Source of the DNA: an uncultured Clostridiaceae bacterium
Lineage (GTDB): Bacteria; Bacillota; Clostridia; Clostridiales; Clostridiaceae
Direction: 5' to 3'
NCBI GenBank assembly: GCA_946405135.1
Contig: CAMJGD010000006.1
Coordinates: 1 to 64,000 of the forward strand
DNA: 64,000 nucleotides
Positions 55,203-63,052 of this stretch are shown in pieces. Under the pieces are notes generated by a model. The model saw nothing but the letters and a program-made list of their open reading frames with translations, was not told where the DNA came from and did no database searches. Numbering within the stretch: position 1 is the stretch's first letter; each line of letters starts with the position of its first letter. The position numbers and the translations under genes were made by a program.

Positions 55203-56321
55203 ATGAGGCTTGTTCCTATTGAATGCGTAAAAGAAGGCTGTTATCTTGCCAAAACTATTTTTGATGATGATGGCAGAGCTTTATTAAAGTCAGGGGTAAT
55301 GTTAACAGAAAGCATTATTAATAGAATAAAAAGTATTCAGATATATTCATTATATATAATAGATGAGTATAGCGACAATGAAATTGAAGATATTATAAAA
55401 CCTGAATTAAGACAAAAGTCCATAAAAACTATAAAGGAAACTTTTTCAAGTGTAGAAAGATTTAATCAGACTTTCGACCATAAAATGTCTAGTTCTCAAA
55501 ATTTAAACACTGTGATAAAAGAAAGAGAAAAATATTTTTTAGATATACATGATATAGCGGAAGAATTAATGGAAGAAATATTATCCAATAAAAATGTAAT
55601 GGTGAACTTAGTAGACATAAAAAGTATGGACAATTATACTTATCAACATTCAGTAAATGTAGCCATACTTTCTGTTATTTTAGGAATACAGCTTCAATTA
55701 AATAAGTATGATCTTTTAGATCTTTCCGTAGGTGCTTTAGTTCACGATATAGGCAAAACTTTCATACCTGCAGACATTTTAATGAAGCCAGGCCCCTTAA
55801 CAGAAAAAGAATTTGATATTGCTAAGGAGCACACAACTAAGGGCTATGATTACCTAAAGAATATATCAGATATCTCTTCTAAAGCTAGGATAATTTCACT
55901 TCAGCACCATGAAAGAGTGGATGGCAACGGGTATCCTGAAAATAGGAAGGGTAATGAAATAAATAAATTAGCCAGAATAGTAGCTATAGCAGACGTATAT
56001 GATGCATTAACCTCAGACAGGCCCTATAGAAGAGCCCTAATTCCTAGTGAAGCTATTGAATACATAATGGCTAATTCATCAACTCATTTTGATTATAATA
56101 TGGTAAAGGCCTTCTCTAGAGTTATAGTTCCTTACCCAAAAGGAACTCTTGTAAAGCTTAGCAATGGAGAAGTTGGAGTAGTAGAAAATACCTTGCCAAA
56201 TTTTCCTTTAAGGCCTAGTATAAAAATAATTAAAAGCGAAGATAAGTCAAGAGAAGATAAAACTATAAGCTTAATAAAAAATCTATCTTTAGTTATAGAA
56301 GATATCGTTTATGAATTATAA
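55203..56321 (+). CDS. Soluble HD-GYP cyclic di-GMP phosphodiesterase
   Basis: A 372-residue cytoplasmic protein. The N-terminal 130 residues form a DUF3391-like or helical regulatory part (LVPIECVKEGCYLAKTIFDDDGRALLKSG). The HD-GYP domain spans about 140-310, with YTYQHSVNVA, VHDIGKTFIPADIL, HHERVDGNGYPENRKG and DVYDALTSDRPYRRA; ligand positions are intact. A small C-terminal beta domain follows (YPKGTLVKLSNGEVGVVENT), as in many clostridial members. No signal or membrane segment. Its own promoter and terminator suggest a single-gene unit. Confidence 0.9.
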   Translation: MRLVPIECVKEGCYLAKTIFDDDGRALLKSGVMLTESIINRIKSIQIYSLYIIDEYSDNEIEDIIKPELRQKSIKTIKETFSSVERFNQTFDHKMSSSQNLNTVIKEREKYFLDIHDIAEELMEEILSNKNVMVNLVDIKSMDNYTYQHSVNVAILSVILGIQLQLNKYDLLDLSVGALVHDIGKTFIPADILMKPGPLTEKEFDIAKEHTTKGYDYLKNISDISSKARIISLQHHERVDGNGYPENRKGNEINKLARIVAIADVYDALTSDRPYRRALIPSEAIEYIMANSSTHFDYNMVKAFSRVIVPYPKGTLVKLSNGEVGVVENTLPNFPLRPSIKIIKSEDKSREDKTISLIKNLSLVIEDIVYEL

Positions 56322-56324
56322 GTA

Positions 56325-56368
56325 AAAAATACAGAGCATTTGACTTTTAAAAATGTTCTGTATTAAAA
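56325..56368. terminator. Bidirectional terminator between the HD-GYP and YCII-like genes
   Basis: AATACAGAGCATT pairs with AATGTTCTGTATT (about 56329-56341 with 56352-56364), flanked by A and T runs. Confidence 0.8.
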
Positions 56369-56373
56369 ATACT

Positions 56374-56652
56374 TTATAAAGCTATATTATCTTTATTCAA
56401 TATTTCATAATTATATATTGGAGCATTACAGAAAGGATTATTATAAATTATATCTTTAGCCTCATCTAGATCTTTAGCTTGAAATATCATAGTGCCACCA
56501 TTTTTATTATATACTCCAGCACAAAATAAGTATTTTTTTAAAGTACCATTGTGCAGATTTCCTCTTTCTTCCGTGCCTTTTTCTTTTATGCCTCTGCTGT
56601 TAAAATCCATCTTATAATTTATTTTTACAAAAAGCCCTTCCTTCTTTTTCAT
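56374..56652 (-). CDS. YCII-like small protein, predicted SOS-regulated
   Basis: A 92-residue protein. The second half has the YCII-type dimeric alpha-beta barrel pattern: YLFCAGVYNKNGGTMIFQAKDLDEAKDIIYNNPFCN, ending APIYNYEIL. YCII proteins are small putative enzymes of mostly unknown function; the usual His-Asp pair is not clearly seen, so a non-catalytic role is possible. GGGAGG lies 8 nt before the ATG. Upstream is a consensus promoter with two LexA-type boxes, so expression should rise with DNA damage. It ends at a bidirectional terminator. Confidence 0.72.
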   Translation of the reverse strand: MKKKEGLFVKINYKMDFNSRGIKEKGTEERGNLHNGTLKKYLFCAGVYNKNGGTMIFQAKDLDEAKDIIYNNPFCNAPIYNYEILNKDNIAL

Positions 56653-56723
56653 GAAAGATACCTCCCAAAATTCTATTTAAGACTGCTACTTTATTATTAT
56701 ATTTAAACTACGTAAGATTAATG

Positions 56724-56767
56724 CGAACTTATGTTTTTATTATATCGAACGCATGTTCTTTTGTCAA
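56724..56767 (-). promoter_or_regulatory. Consensus promoter with two LexA (DinR) boxes
   Basis: On the minus strand, TTGACA (56762-56767), 17 bp, TATAAT (56739-56744). The spacer contains CGAACGCATGTTCT (plus strand, 56746-56759), a near-exact match to the Gram-positive SOS box CGAACRNRYGTTYC. A second, weaker box, CGAACTTATGTTTT (56724-56737), covers the start region. The boxes are 22 bp apart, two helix turns. Confidence 0.85.
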
Positions 56768-57003
56768 TATATATTATAGATGTTATTGACATTATTAAAC
56801 TAAAGTTATATATTAAAAATATACTAGAAAGGTATACTTTTTTTATTAGAAAGCTGTCATCCATGACACTATCATATTTTTTCAAATTACATATGATGGA
56901 TGCTGGATTTCTGAATAAATTATTATAATTTTTAGATAGAAAATTTATTTATTTTAAAAAAACTCTATCTGAATCTAACATTAACTTAATGGTGGAGAAA
57001 AAA

Positions 57004-57411
57004 ATGAAAATCAGTCAAGAAGTTGATTACGCATTGAGAGTTGTGCTTTATTTGTCTAAATTAGGCTATGGAGAAAAAGCTGAAGCCAGACTTATTTCTG
57101 AACATGAAAGTATACCTCACAGATTTCTTCTAAAACTTTTAAGAAAACTTACTAAGAAAAATATAGTTAAATCTTTTAGAGGGGTCAATGGAGGATATGC
57201 TCTAAATAAGCATCCAGAGCAAATAAATCTTTATGACATAATACTAGCTATAGATGGTCCAATATATATGAACAGATGCATGAGTTCTCCTGAAAATTGT
57301 AACTTATCAAGAAGCAGCTTTTGTGAAATCCATAAAGCACTGTCCAAGGTTCAGAACAATTTAATAGCTGAATTAAAAAATGTAAACTTTAAAAATCTTA
57401 TGGAACAATAA
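57004..57411 (+). CDS. Rrf2-family transcriptional regulator with three Cys
   Basis: A 135-residue winged-helix protein. The start at 57004 follows GGTGGAG at a 6-nt gap. The N-terminus MKISQEVDYALRVVLYLS and the recognition region IPHRFLLKLLRKL..KGIV-like KSFRGVNGGYAL are typical. Three Cys (RCMSSPENCNLSRSSFCEIH) match the cluster-binding loop of IscR, NsrR and RsrR, so an Fe-S cluster sensing iron, NO or redox is likely. No isc/suf or nitrosative-stress genes are adjacent. A perfect palindrome lies 50 bp past its stop codon. Confidence 0.88.
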   Translation: MKISQEVDYALRVVLYLSKLGYGEKAEARLISEHESIPHRFLLKLLRKLTKKNIVKSFRGVNGGYALNKHPEQINLYDIILAIDGPIYMNRCMSSPENCNLSRSSFCEIHKALSKVQNNLIAELKNVNFKNLMEQ

Positions 57412-57461
57412 GTTTAATTTTTTTATATTTATTATATTATATTTATAATTTAGTTTGAATC

Positions 57462-57478
57462 TATACCGGTTCGGTATA
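57462..57478. promoter_or_regulatory. Perfect palindrome downstream of the Rrf2 gene
   Basis: TATACCG-GTT-CGGTATA, perfect 7-3-7, beside a weak promoter-like TTGAAT (57455-57460). It could be a regulator site for a short transcript ending at the terminator near 57613-57650. No convincing gene lies in 57412-57783: only a 21-codon frame without a ribosome site. Confidence 0.45.
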
Positions 57479-57612
57479 AGTTTGTAAAAAGGATTAATTA
57501 TAACTGTACATTAGTGTATACAAAATAATAATGGTTCCTTCAGTTATAAATCATTATCCAATTACTAAAATTGTTTCCTTTCCAATTTATATATAAATAG
57601 TTAATCTATGTA

Positions 57613-57650
57613 AAGACTACTGTCACATTTCTGTCAGTAGTCTTTTAATT
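57613..57650 (+). terminator. Terminator in the Rrf2-esterase gap
   Basis: AGACTACTG (57614-57622) with CAGTAGTCT (57635-57643), 12-nt loop, followed by TTTTAATTTT. It is 200 bp past the Rrf2 stop, so it may end either that transcript or a separate small RNA. Confidence 0.75.
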
Positions 57651-57783
57651 TTATTTTTTAAAAAGGTAATACTATTTATGTTTAATGGATTTACTTTGGT
57701 GTGATAGGACAATATGGATTTAATACCAAACTTAAATCATAACAAAAAAAATTATAAATCGTATAATGTAATGGGTGATAATA

Positions 57784-58764
57784 GTGAAAAATAAAAAAAT
57801 ACTTTTTGTATGGATTTTTATAATTTTTATAACTTCATTGCTGTGTTTCTATTATTCAAAATCAAAAAGTTTTACTGACAATTCCTCTATAAATAAATCT
57901 TCAAAAGCATCTAAAAGTGAAGATACCAAAGTTTCTATTGCGGAAGGAACAACCTATAAAGATATTACATATAAAGATACCAATGAAGGTGCTATAAAGT
58001 TAGATATATATACTCCTATCAATATGAAATTTAAAAAATCCCCTGTAATAGTATATATACATGGAGGCAGCTGGCTCTATGGTAACAAAAGTTTAGATAA
58101 CAATACAATCTCTGCCATGAACAAAATAAGGGAAGAAGGTTTTACCATAATAAGTATAGACTATAGGCTTATTTCAGAAAAAATTAATTTCTCTGCACCC
58201 ATAGAAGATTGTAAAGACGCTGTGAGATGGATATATAAAAATTCTGAGCTTTATAATCTAGATGCGAATAATATAGGATTGTGGGGAGTTTCTGCGGGAG
58301 CACATCTAGCAATGATGACAGCCTATAGTTCTAATGAAGATTTCACTGGTTGTGAAAAATTAAAATCCTATCCTGTTAATATAAATTATGTAATAGATTA
58401 TTGTGGACCTACCAATCTAATATTAAGCAGCAACAACGAGTTAAATAACATTATAAAGAATTTTATAGGATTCAATAGAAGCTTAGACAAAAAAGAAATA
58501 GAAGTACTGCTGAAAAAGGCAAGTCCTATTAATTATTTAACCAAGAATTCTCCTGCTACCTTAATTGTACATGGAGAGAAAGATGTAACTGTTCCTATAT
58601 CTCAGTCTAATGACTTGTATAGCAAAGGCAGAGAGCTTGGAGTAAAGATGGAATTCGTGAAAATTCCTGAGGCAGGTCATGACCTGTCATCTGCATCCTA
58701 TATGAACCTAATAAAAATTGCTATAAGCACATTACAATTTATAAAAAATAATTCTACCTTATAA
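57784..58764 (+). CDS. Membrane-anchored alpha/beta hydrolase (BD-FAE/esterase type)
   Basis: About 326 residues. An N-terminal membrane anchor (ILFVWIFIIFITSLLCFYYS) places the enzyme outside. The oxyanion motif HGGSW is near residue 94, the nucleophile elbow GVSAGAH near 165, the acid Asp in HGEKDVTVP, and the His in AGHDLS. This is the hormone-sensitive-lipase/BD-FAE type of carboxylesterase, acting on short acyl esters, possibly feruloyl or acetyl groups on glycans. The start is GTG at 57784, with GGGTG 6 nt upstream; another GTG three codons earlier is possible. Single gene. Confidence 0.85.
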   Translation: MKNKKILFVWIFIIFITSLLCFYYSKSKSFTDNSSINKSSKASKSEDTKVSIAEGTTYKDITYKDTNEGAIKLDIYTPINMKFKKSPVIVYIHGGSWLYGNKSLDNNTISAMNKIREEGFTIISIDYRLISEKINFSAPIEDCKDAVRWIYKNSELYNLDANNIGLWGVSAGAHLAMMTAYSSNEDFTGCEKLKSYPVNINYVIDYCGPTNLILSSNNELNNIIKNFIGFNRSLDKKEIEVLLKKASPINYLTKNSPATLIVHGEKDVTVPISQSNDLYSKGRELGVKMEFVKIPEAGHDLSSASYMNLIKIAISTLQFIKNNSTL

Positions 58765-58872
58765 AAAATTATTACATTTTAATACAAATCATGCTAACTA
58801 CGGATAAACATGTCCTTTATTCTATTTATACTTACATTTATGCATAAATGCTATTTAGTGCCTCTATTTCAT

Positions 58873-58902
58873 GTATTTTTATAGTTTATTAAATTCATAT
58901 CA
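58873..58902 (+). promoter_or_regulatory. Possible sigma-G promoter of the SASP gene
   Basis: GTATT (58873-58877), 18 bp, CATATCA (58896-58902), near the sigma-G pattern GHATR-N18-CATWHTA with two mismatches, 42 bp before the SASP start. SASP genes are normally sigma-G dependent. Confidence 0.4.
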
Positions 58903-58943
58903 GTACAAAATAATACTACAAAATAAAAAAGGAGGAATGACAA

Positions 58944-59159
58944 ATGGCAAATAATTATAACAAAACAGGTTCAAACAGATTAGTTATACCTGAAGCTAAA
59001 CATGGATTAAACAGATTTAAGATGGAGATAGCTACAGAAATGGGCTTAAGCAACTACGAAGAAGTAGATAAAGGAAACCTAACTTCCAGACAGAATGGTT
59101 CTGTTGGCGGAGAAATGGTTAGAAGAATGATAGAATCTTACGAACAAGGCTTAAAATAG
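58944..59159 (+). CDS. Small acid-soluble spore protein, alpha/beta type
   Basis: A 71-residue DNA-binding spore protein. It coats spore DNA in the A-like form, protects it from UV and heat, and is degraded at germination by the protease GPR. The GPR cleavage region KMEIATEMGL (near residue 27) and the C-terminal block GEMVRRMIESYEQ are conserved. AGGAGG stands before the ATG. Expression in the forespore under sigma-G is expected; a weak candidate promoter lies upstream. Confidence 0.95.
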   Translation: MANNYNKTGSNRLVIPEAKHGLNRFKMEIATEMGLSNYEEVDKGNLTSRQNGSVGGEMVRRMIESYEQGLK

Positions 59160-59194
59160 TTTTAAACAGTATATAATAAATCATTAAAACTTTA

Positions 59195-59235
59195 GAGAGA
59201 GCAGGAAAATACAATTATTTTCCTGCTCTCTTGCT
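59195..59235 (+). terminator. Terminator after the SASP gene
   Basis: A perfect 14-bp stem (59197-59210 with 59217-59230) and a 6-nt loop, followed by TTGCTTT. Confidence 0.87.
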
Positions 59236-59401
59236 TTCAAATAGCTTTAATTTTTCATCATTTATGAATTAAACTATAAATACTAATTCAAGTTTAAAAT
59301 AACTACAAACATTTTTAAAATTGTTTTTCCTTGTAATACCCGTTATACCGTCTATTATAAGACCACATAATATCAAAAGAATTTTTGGAATAAACAATTA
59401 A

Positions 59402-59430
59402 TTGACACAGGCATATTTATTATATACAAT
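59402..59430 (+). promoter_or_regulatory. Promoter of the alanine symporter gene
   Basis: TTGACA (59402-59407), 17 bp, TACAAT (59425-59430), 54 bp before the start codon. The rest of the 59236-59483 gap is AT-rich and I see nothing else in it. Confidence 0.7.
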
Positions 59431-59483
59431 TTTTATATTGATTAAATCTACATCTATATTCTACAAAGGAGAAGATAACAAAT

Positions 59484-60893
59484 ATGCTAGAATCTATTGA
59501 AAAAATTATATCAAGCACAAATTCTATCTTATGGTCTTATGTTCTGATAATAACTCTAATATCTGCAGGATTATACTTTTCATTTAAAACTAAATTTGTT
59601 CAGTTAAGATATTTTAAACATATGTTTAGACTTCTTGGAGAAGGCGCTGCAGACTCAAGAAATTCTACGGAAACAAAAGGCGGCATCTCCTCTTTCCAAG
59701 CTTTCTGCATGAGTACTGCTTCAAGGGTTGGTACAGGTAATTTGGCAGGAGTAGCTATTGCTATAGCCGTAGGCGGCCCTGGGGCCATATTTTGGATGTG
59801 GCTTATAGCATTAATCGGGGGAGCTTCCAGTTTTGTAGAAAGCACTTTGGCTCAAATATATAAAGTAAGAGATAAAGACAGCTACAGAGGCGGTCCAGCA
59901 TATTACATGGAAAAAGCCTTGGGAAAACGTTGGATGGGAATAATCTTTTCTATACTTATAACCATCTGTTTTGGGCTTGTATTTAATTCAGTTCAAGCCA
60001 ATACCATATCTATAGCTTTTAATCAGGCTTTCGGCATAAATAGGACTATAGTAGGCATTGTTTTAACTTTACTAACAGCAGTAATAATATTTGGAGGGGT
60101 AAAAAGTGTGGCTGCCGCTTCAGAAATAATAGTTCCTATAATGGCAGTAGCCTATATTATAATCTCCTTATTTGTAATAACTAAAAATATAACTCATATA
60201 CCTTATATTTTTTCTTTAATTTTTAAGAATGCTTTCGGACTACAGCAAACTTTGGGAGGAAGCTTGGGTGCAGCTATAATGATGGGAATAAAAAGAGGAC
60301 TTTTTTCAAACGAAGCAGGCATGGGAAGTGCTCCAAATGCAGCTGCTACAGCAGAGGTAACTCATCCTGTAAAGCAGGGTTTAATTCAGACTCTTGGAGT
60401 TTTTACTGATACCCTTCTAATCTGCAGTTGTACAGCCTTTATAATACTCTTATCTGGTGCTTACACTGAAAGTGGACTAACTGGCATACAGCTTACCCAA
60501 AAGGCTTTAAGTTCCCAAGTTGGTTCTTGGGGAAATACTTTTATAGCTTTATGCATATTCCTTTTTGCTTTTAGCTCTATCATAGGAAATTATTATTATG
60601 GTGAAACAAATATAGAGTTTATAAAATCTAGCAAAGTTTTGGTTTTCATATATAGAATATCTGTAGTTTCCATGGTGATTTTAGGCTCTGTAGCCCAAAT
60701 ACAATTAGTATGGGACCTGGCAGACTTATTCATGGGTCTTATGGCACTGATTAACTTGATAGCTATAGTACAGATAGGACATATTGCCTTTGAAGCCCTT
60801 AAAGATTATACAAGGCAAAAGAATAATGGAAAAGAACCTGTATTTCATAGAAGCATTTTAAAAGATTCAACTAATATAGATTGCTGGGATTAA
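59484..60893 (+). CDS. Sodium:alanine/glycine symporter (AGCS family)
   Basis: A 469-residue, about 11-helix importer that takes up alanine or glycine with Na+. Family motifs include FQAFCMSTASRVGTGNLAGVAIAIAVGGPGAIFWMW (near 72-107), where the unwound helix binds substrate, and FSNEAGMGSAPNAAATAEVTHPVKQG near 273. These two match the AgcS signature. AAAGGAG precedes the ATG. It is a single gene with its own promoter. Alanine is a germinant for many spores, but this transporter is more likely to serve growth on amino acids. Confidence 0.94.
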   Translation: MLESIEKIISSTNSILWSYVLIITLISAGLYFSFKTKFVQLRYFKHMFRLLGEGAADSRNSTETKGGISSFQAFCMSTASRVGTGNLAGVAIAIAVGGPGAIFWMWLIALIGGASSFVESTLAQIYKVRDKDSYRGGPAYYMEKALGKRWMGIIFSILITICFGLVFNSVQANTISIAFNQAFGINRTIVGIVLTLLTAVIIFGGVKSVAAASEIIVPIMAVAYIIISLFVITKNITHIPYIFSLIFKNAFGLQQTLGGSLGAAIMMGIKRGLFSNEAGMGSAPNAAATAEVTHPVKQGLIQTLGVFTDTLLICSCTAFIILLSGAYTESGLTGIQLTQKALSSQVGSWGNTFIALCIFLFAFSSIIGNYYYGETNIEFIKSSKVLVFIYRISVVSMVILGSVAQIQLVWDLADLFMGLMALINLIAIVQIGHIAFEALKDYTRQKNNGKEPVFHRSILKDSTNIDCWD

Positions 60894-60898
60894 TAAAA

Positions 60899-60938
60899 TA
60901 AAAAAACATGGTTACAATATAAAACCATGTTTTTATTT
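60899..60938. terminator. Bidirectional terminator between the symporter and histidine kinase genes
   Basis: AAAAACATGGTT (60902-60913) with AACCATGTTTTT (60923-60934), loop of 9 nt, with A and T runs on both sides. Confidence 0.9.
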
Positions 60939-62338
60939 TATTTATCTATTCTTAAAGTTATTTTAACTTCAGTGCCTTTGCCATAGATACTATTTATTTC
61001 AAGGCTTCCTTCGTGGAGATTTAATATATCCTCACAAACTGCAAGTCCTATACCACTTCCTGATTTTTTAGATTCTCCTTTATAGAATTTTTCTTTCACA
61101 TGAGACAAATCTTCCTCTTTTATACCAATGCCATTATCACTTATGATTATGTTTATATAATCATTATGGTTAAAAGTTTTTATATACACTTCTCCTCCAT
61201 CTTCAGTAAATTTCAGAGCATTATCTATAATATTTATAAACACCTGCTTTAATCTATTTTTATCTCCTTTGATTAAAGGTAATTCTTCTCCTCCATAAAC
61301 TAAATTTATATTATTTCTTACCGCCCTTGGCTCCATCTGAATTACTATATCTTCTAAAAGGGTATTTATACTGATATTTTCTATATTCAAAGTTATTTTA
61401 GATGATTCAAATTTTGAAAAATCCAAAAGTTCCTCTACAAGAGCTGTTAATCTTTCACTTTCACCTACTATTATATCTAATCCTTTTTCCCTTTGAATAG
61501 GATCCTTAAATTCCTTAAGTTTTAATGTCATGGCCCATCCTTTTATAGAGGTAAGAGGAGTTTTTAACTCGTGAGATATAGAAGATATAAAATCATTTTT
61601 TAACCTTTCACTTTTTAGTATCTGTTCAGACATATAATTTAAGGTATCTGCCATACTTCCCACTTCATCATCATATTTTTTCTCCGCTTTTACTTTAAAC
61701 TCTCCCCTTGCCATAGTTTTAGCGGTTTCTGTAACTTGTTCTAAAGGTTTAATTATGCTATTAGATATTAACACACTTAATAATGTAGTTATCACCATAA
61801 CCACCACACCGATAAGTATGAGTAACATTCTTATCTTATTTAATAAACTTTCCAAAGGTTCCATAGACGTTATAACTCTTATAGAACCAACTATAACTTT
61901 ATCTGCTATAAGTGGAGCTGAAATTGCCATTATTTTTTCTGAAGTATATCTGCTTTCATCTTTTCCTATCCACTTTCCAATTTCTCCACCTAAAGACTTC
62001 TTTGTATCTTCAGTTTCAATTTTGGTGCCTGGCGGTACTCCTAATGCATCCCATATTACCCTATTTTCTTTATCTAGTATTTGCAGATCCACATCCATGT
62101 TATAAAAAAAGTTTTCTGTAAGATCTTCTGCAATCTTCTGCACATCTGAAGAATTAAGATATTTGGAATAAAATCTGCTTGCCATCTTCACCTGATCTTT
62201 TAAAATGGATTCTATACCATTATAATAGTAGTCCTTTATACTTATTAAAAGCAAGCCTTCTAATATTGATACAGTTAATAAGATTGCTATAAAGTAGTAA
62301 CTTACTATTCTCGTTTTTATACTATTTATTTTTATCAT
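60938..62338 (-). CDS. Sensor histidine kinase
   Basis: A 466-residue membrane kinase. Layout: helix (about 12-32), extracellular PAS/Cache-like sensor (33-165), helix (168-190), HAMP (192-245), dimerisation domain with the phospho-accepting His in SSISHELKTPLTSIKGW near 255, and the ATPase domain with INIIDNALKFTEDGG (N box) and DNGIGIKEEDLSHV, GSGIGLAVC (G boxes). It starts 3 bp after its response regulator gene. The arrangement fits PhoR/ResE-type sensors, but the signal is unknown. Confidence 0.93.
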   Translation of the reverse strand: MIKINSIKTRIVSYYFIAILLTVSILEGLLLISIKDYYYNGIESILKDQVKMASRFYSKYLNSSDVQKIAEDLTENFFYNMDVDLQILDKENRVIWDALGVPPGTKIETEDTKKSLGGEIGKWIGKDESRYTSEKIMAISAPLIADKVIVGSIRVITSMEPLESLLNKIRMLLILIGVVVMVITTLLSVLISNSIIKPLEQVTETAKTMARGEFKVKAEKKYDDEVGSMADTLNYMSEQILKSERLKNDFISSISHELKTPLTSIKGWAMTLKLKEFKDPIQREKGLDIIVGESERLTALVEELLDFSKFESSKITLNIENISINTLLEDIVIQMEPRAVRNNINLVYGGEELPLIKGDKNRLKQVFINIIDNALKFTEDGGEVYIKTFNHNDYINIIISDNGIGIKEEDLSHVKEKFYKGESKKSGSGIGLAVCEDILNLHEGSLEINSIYGKGTEVKITLRIDK

Positions 62339-62341
62339 AAC

Positions 62342-63034
62342 TTAACACCTTTTTAGTCTATATCCATAACCCCATATGGTCTCTATATATTTAGGGTTTG
62401 AAGGATCATCTTCAACTTTTTCTCTTAATCTTCTTATGTGTACATCTACAGTTTTTATATCTCCATAGAATTCTATGCCCCATATTAAATCCAGCAGTTC
62501 ATCTCTTGTAAAAGCTTTATCTGGATTTTGCATAAATAGTTTCATAAGCTGAAATTCTTTAATGGTCAATTTAAGTTCATTATCTAATTTATAAATTTTC
62601 TGAGATCTTTTATCCAAGGAGATTTCTCCATTAATTAAGATTTCTTCTTCCTCTTTCTTAATTCCTTTTCCAGTTCTTCTTAAAATAGCTCTAATTCTAT
62701 ATACTAGTTCTGTAGGATTAAAGGGCTTCACCATATAGTCATCTGCACCAAGCTCTAATCCTACTATTTTGTCCATATCCTGATTTTTTGCTGTGAGCAT
62801 TATTATGGCAATGCTTGGATACTTTTTTCTTATATTTTCACAGGTTTTATATCCATCTATGCCAGGAAGCATTATATCAAGCACTATTAAATCCAACTTT
62901 TCTCTTTCACATATAGATAAAGCTTCTTCACCCGTGGAAGCCTCAAGAACTTCATAACCACTTATGCTCAAGTTAACATTTATAAAACTTCGTATATTCT
63001 CTTCATCCTCCACAATAAGTATCCTATTACTCAT
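62342..63034 (-). CDS. OmpR-family response regulator
   Basis: A 230-residue regulator. The start at 63034 (MSNRILIVEDEEN) follows GAGGTG at a 6-nt gap; a GTG three codons upstream lies within that site. The receiver domain has the acidic pair EDEE, phospho-acceptor Asp in VLDIMLPGIDGY near 53, Thr in LTAKNQ and Lys in MVKPFNP. The C-terminal winged helix ends TVDVHIRRLREKVEDDPSNPKYIETIWGYGYRL. It pairs with the kinase downstream. Confidence 0.95.
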   Translation of the reverse strand: MSNRILIVEDEENIRSFINVNLSISGYEVLEASTGEEALSICEREKLDLIVLDIMLPGIDGYKTCENIRKKYPSIAIIMLTAKNQDMDKIVGLELGADDYMVKPFNPTELVYRIRAILRRTGKGIKKEEEEILINGEISLDKRSQKIYKLDNELKLTIKEFQLMKLFMQNPDKAFTRDELLDLIWGIEFYGDIKTVDVHIRRLREKVEDDPSNPKYIETIWGYGYRLKRC

Positions 63035-63052
63035 TCTTCTCACCTCATTTCA

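Noticed and set aside
56853..56915. Inverted repeats around TGTCATCCATGACA and the later GATGGATGCT as a mobile element or riboswitch
   Set aside because: The arms are short and uneven, there is no second copy in the window, and no terminator or coding context.
56731..56928. A 65-codon plus-strand frame starting near the LexA boxes
   Set aside because: No ribosome site, no recognisable composition, and it begins inside the promoter of the divergent gene.
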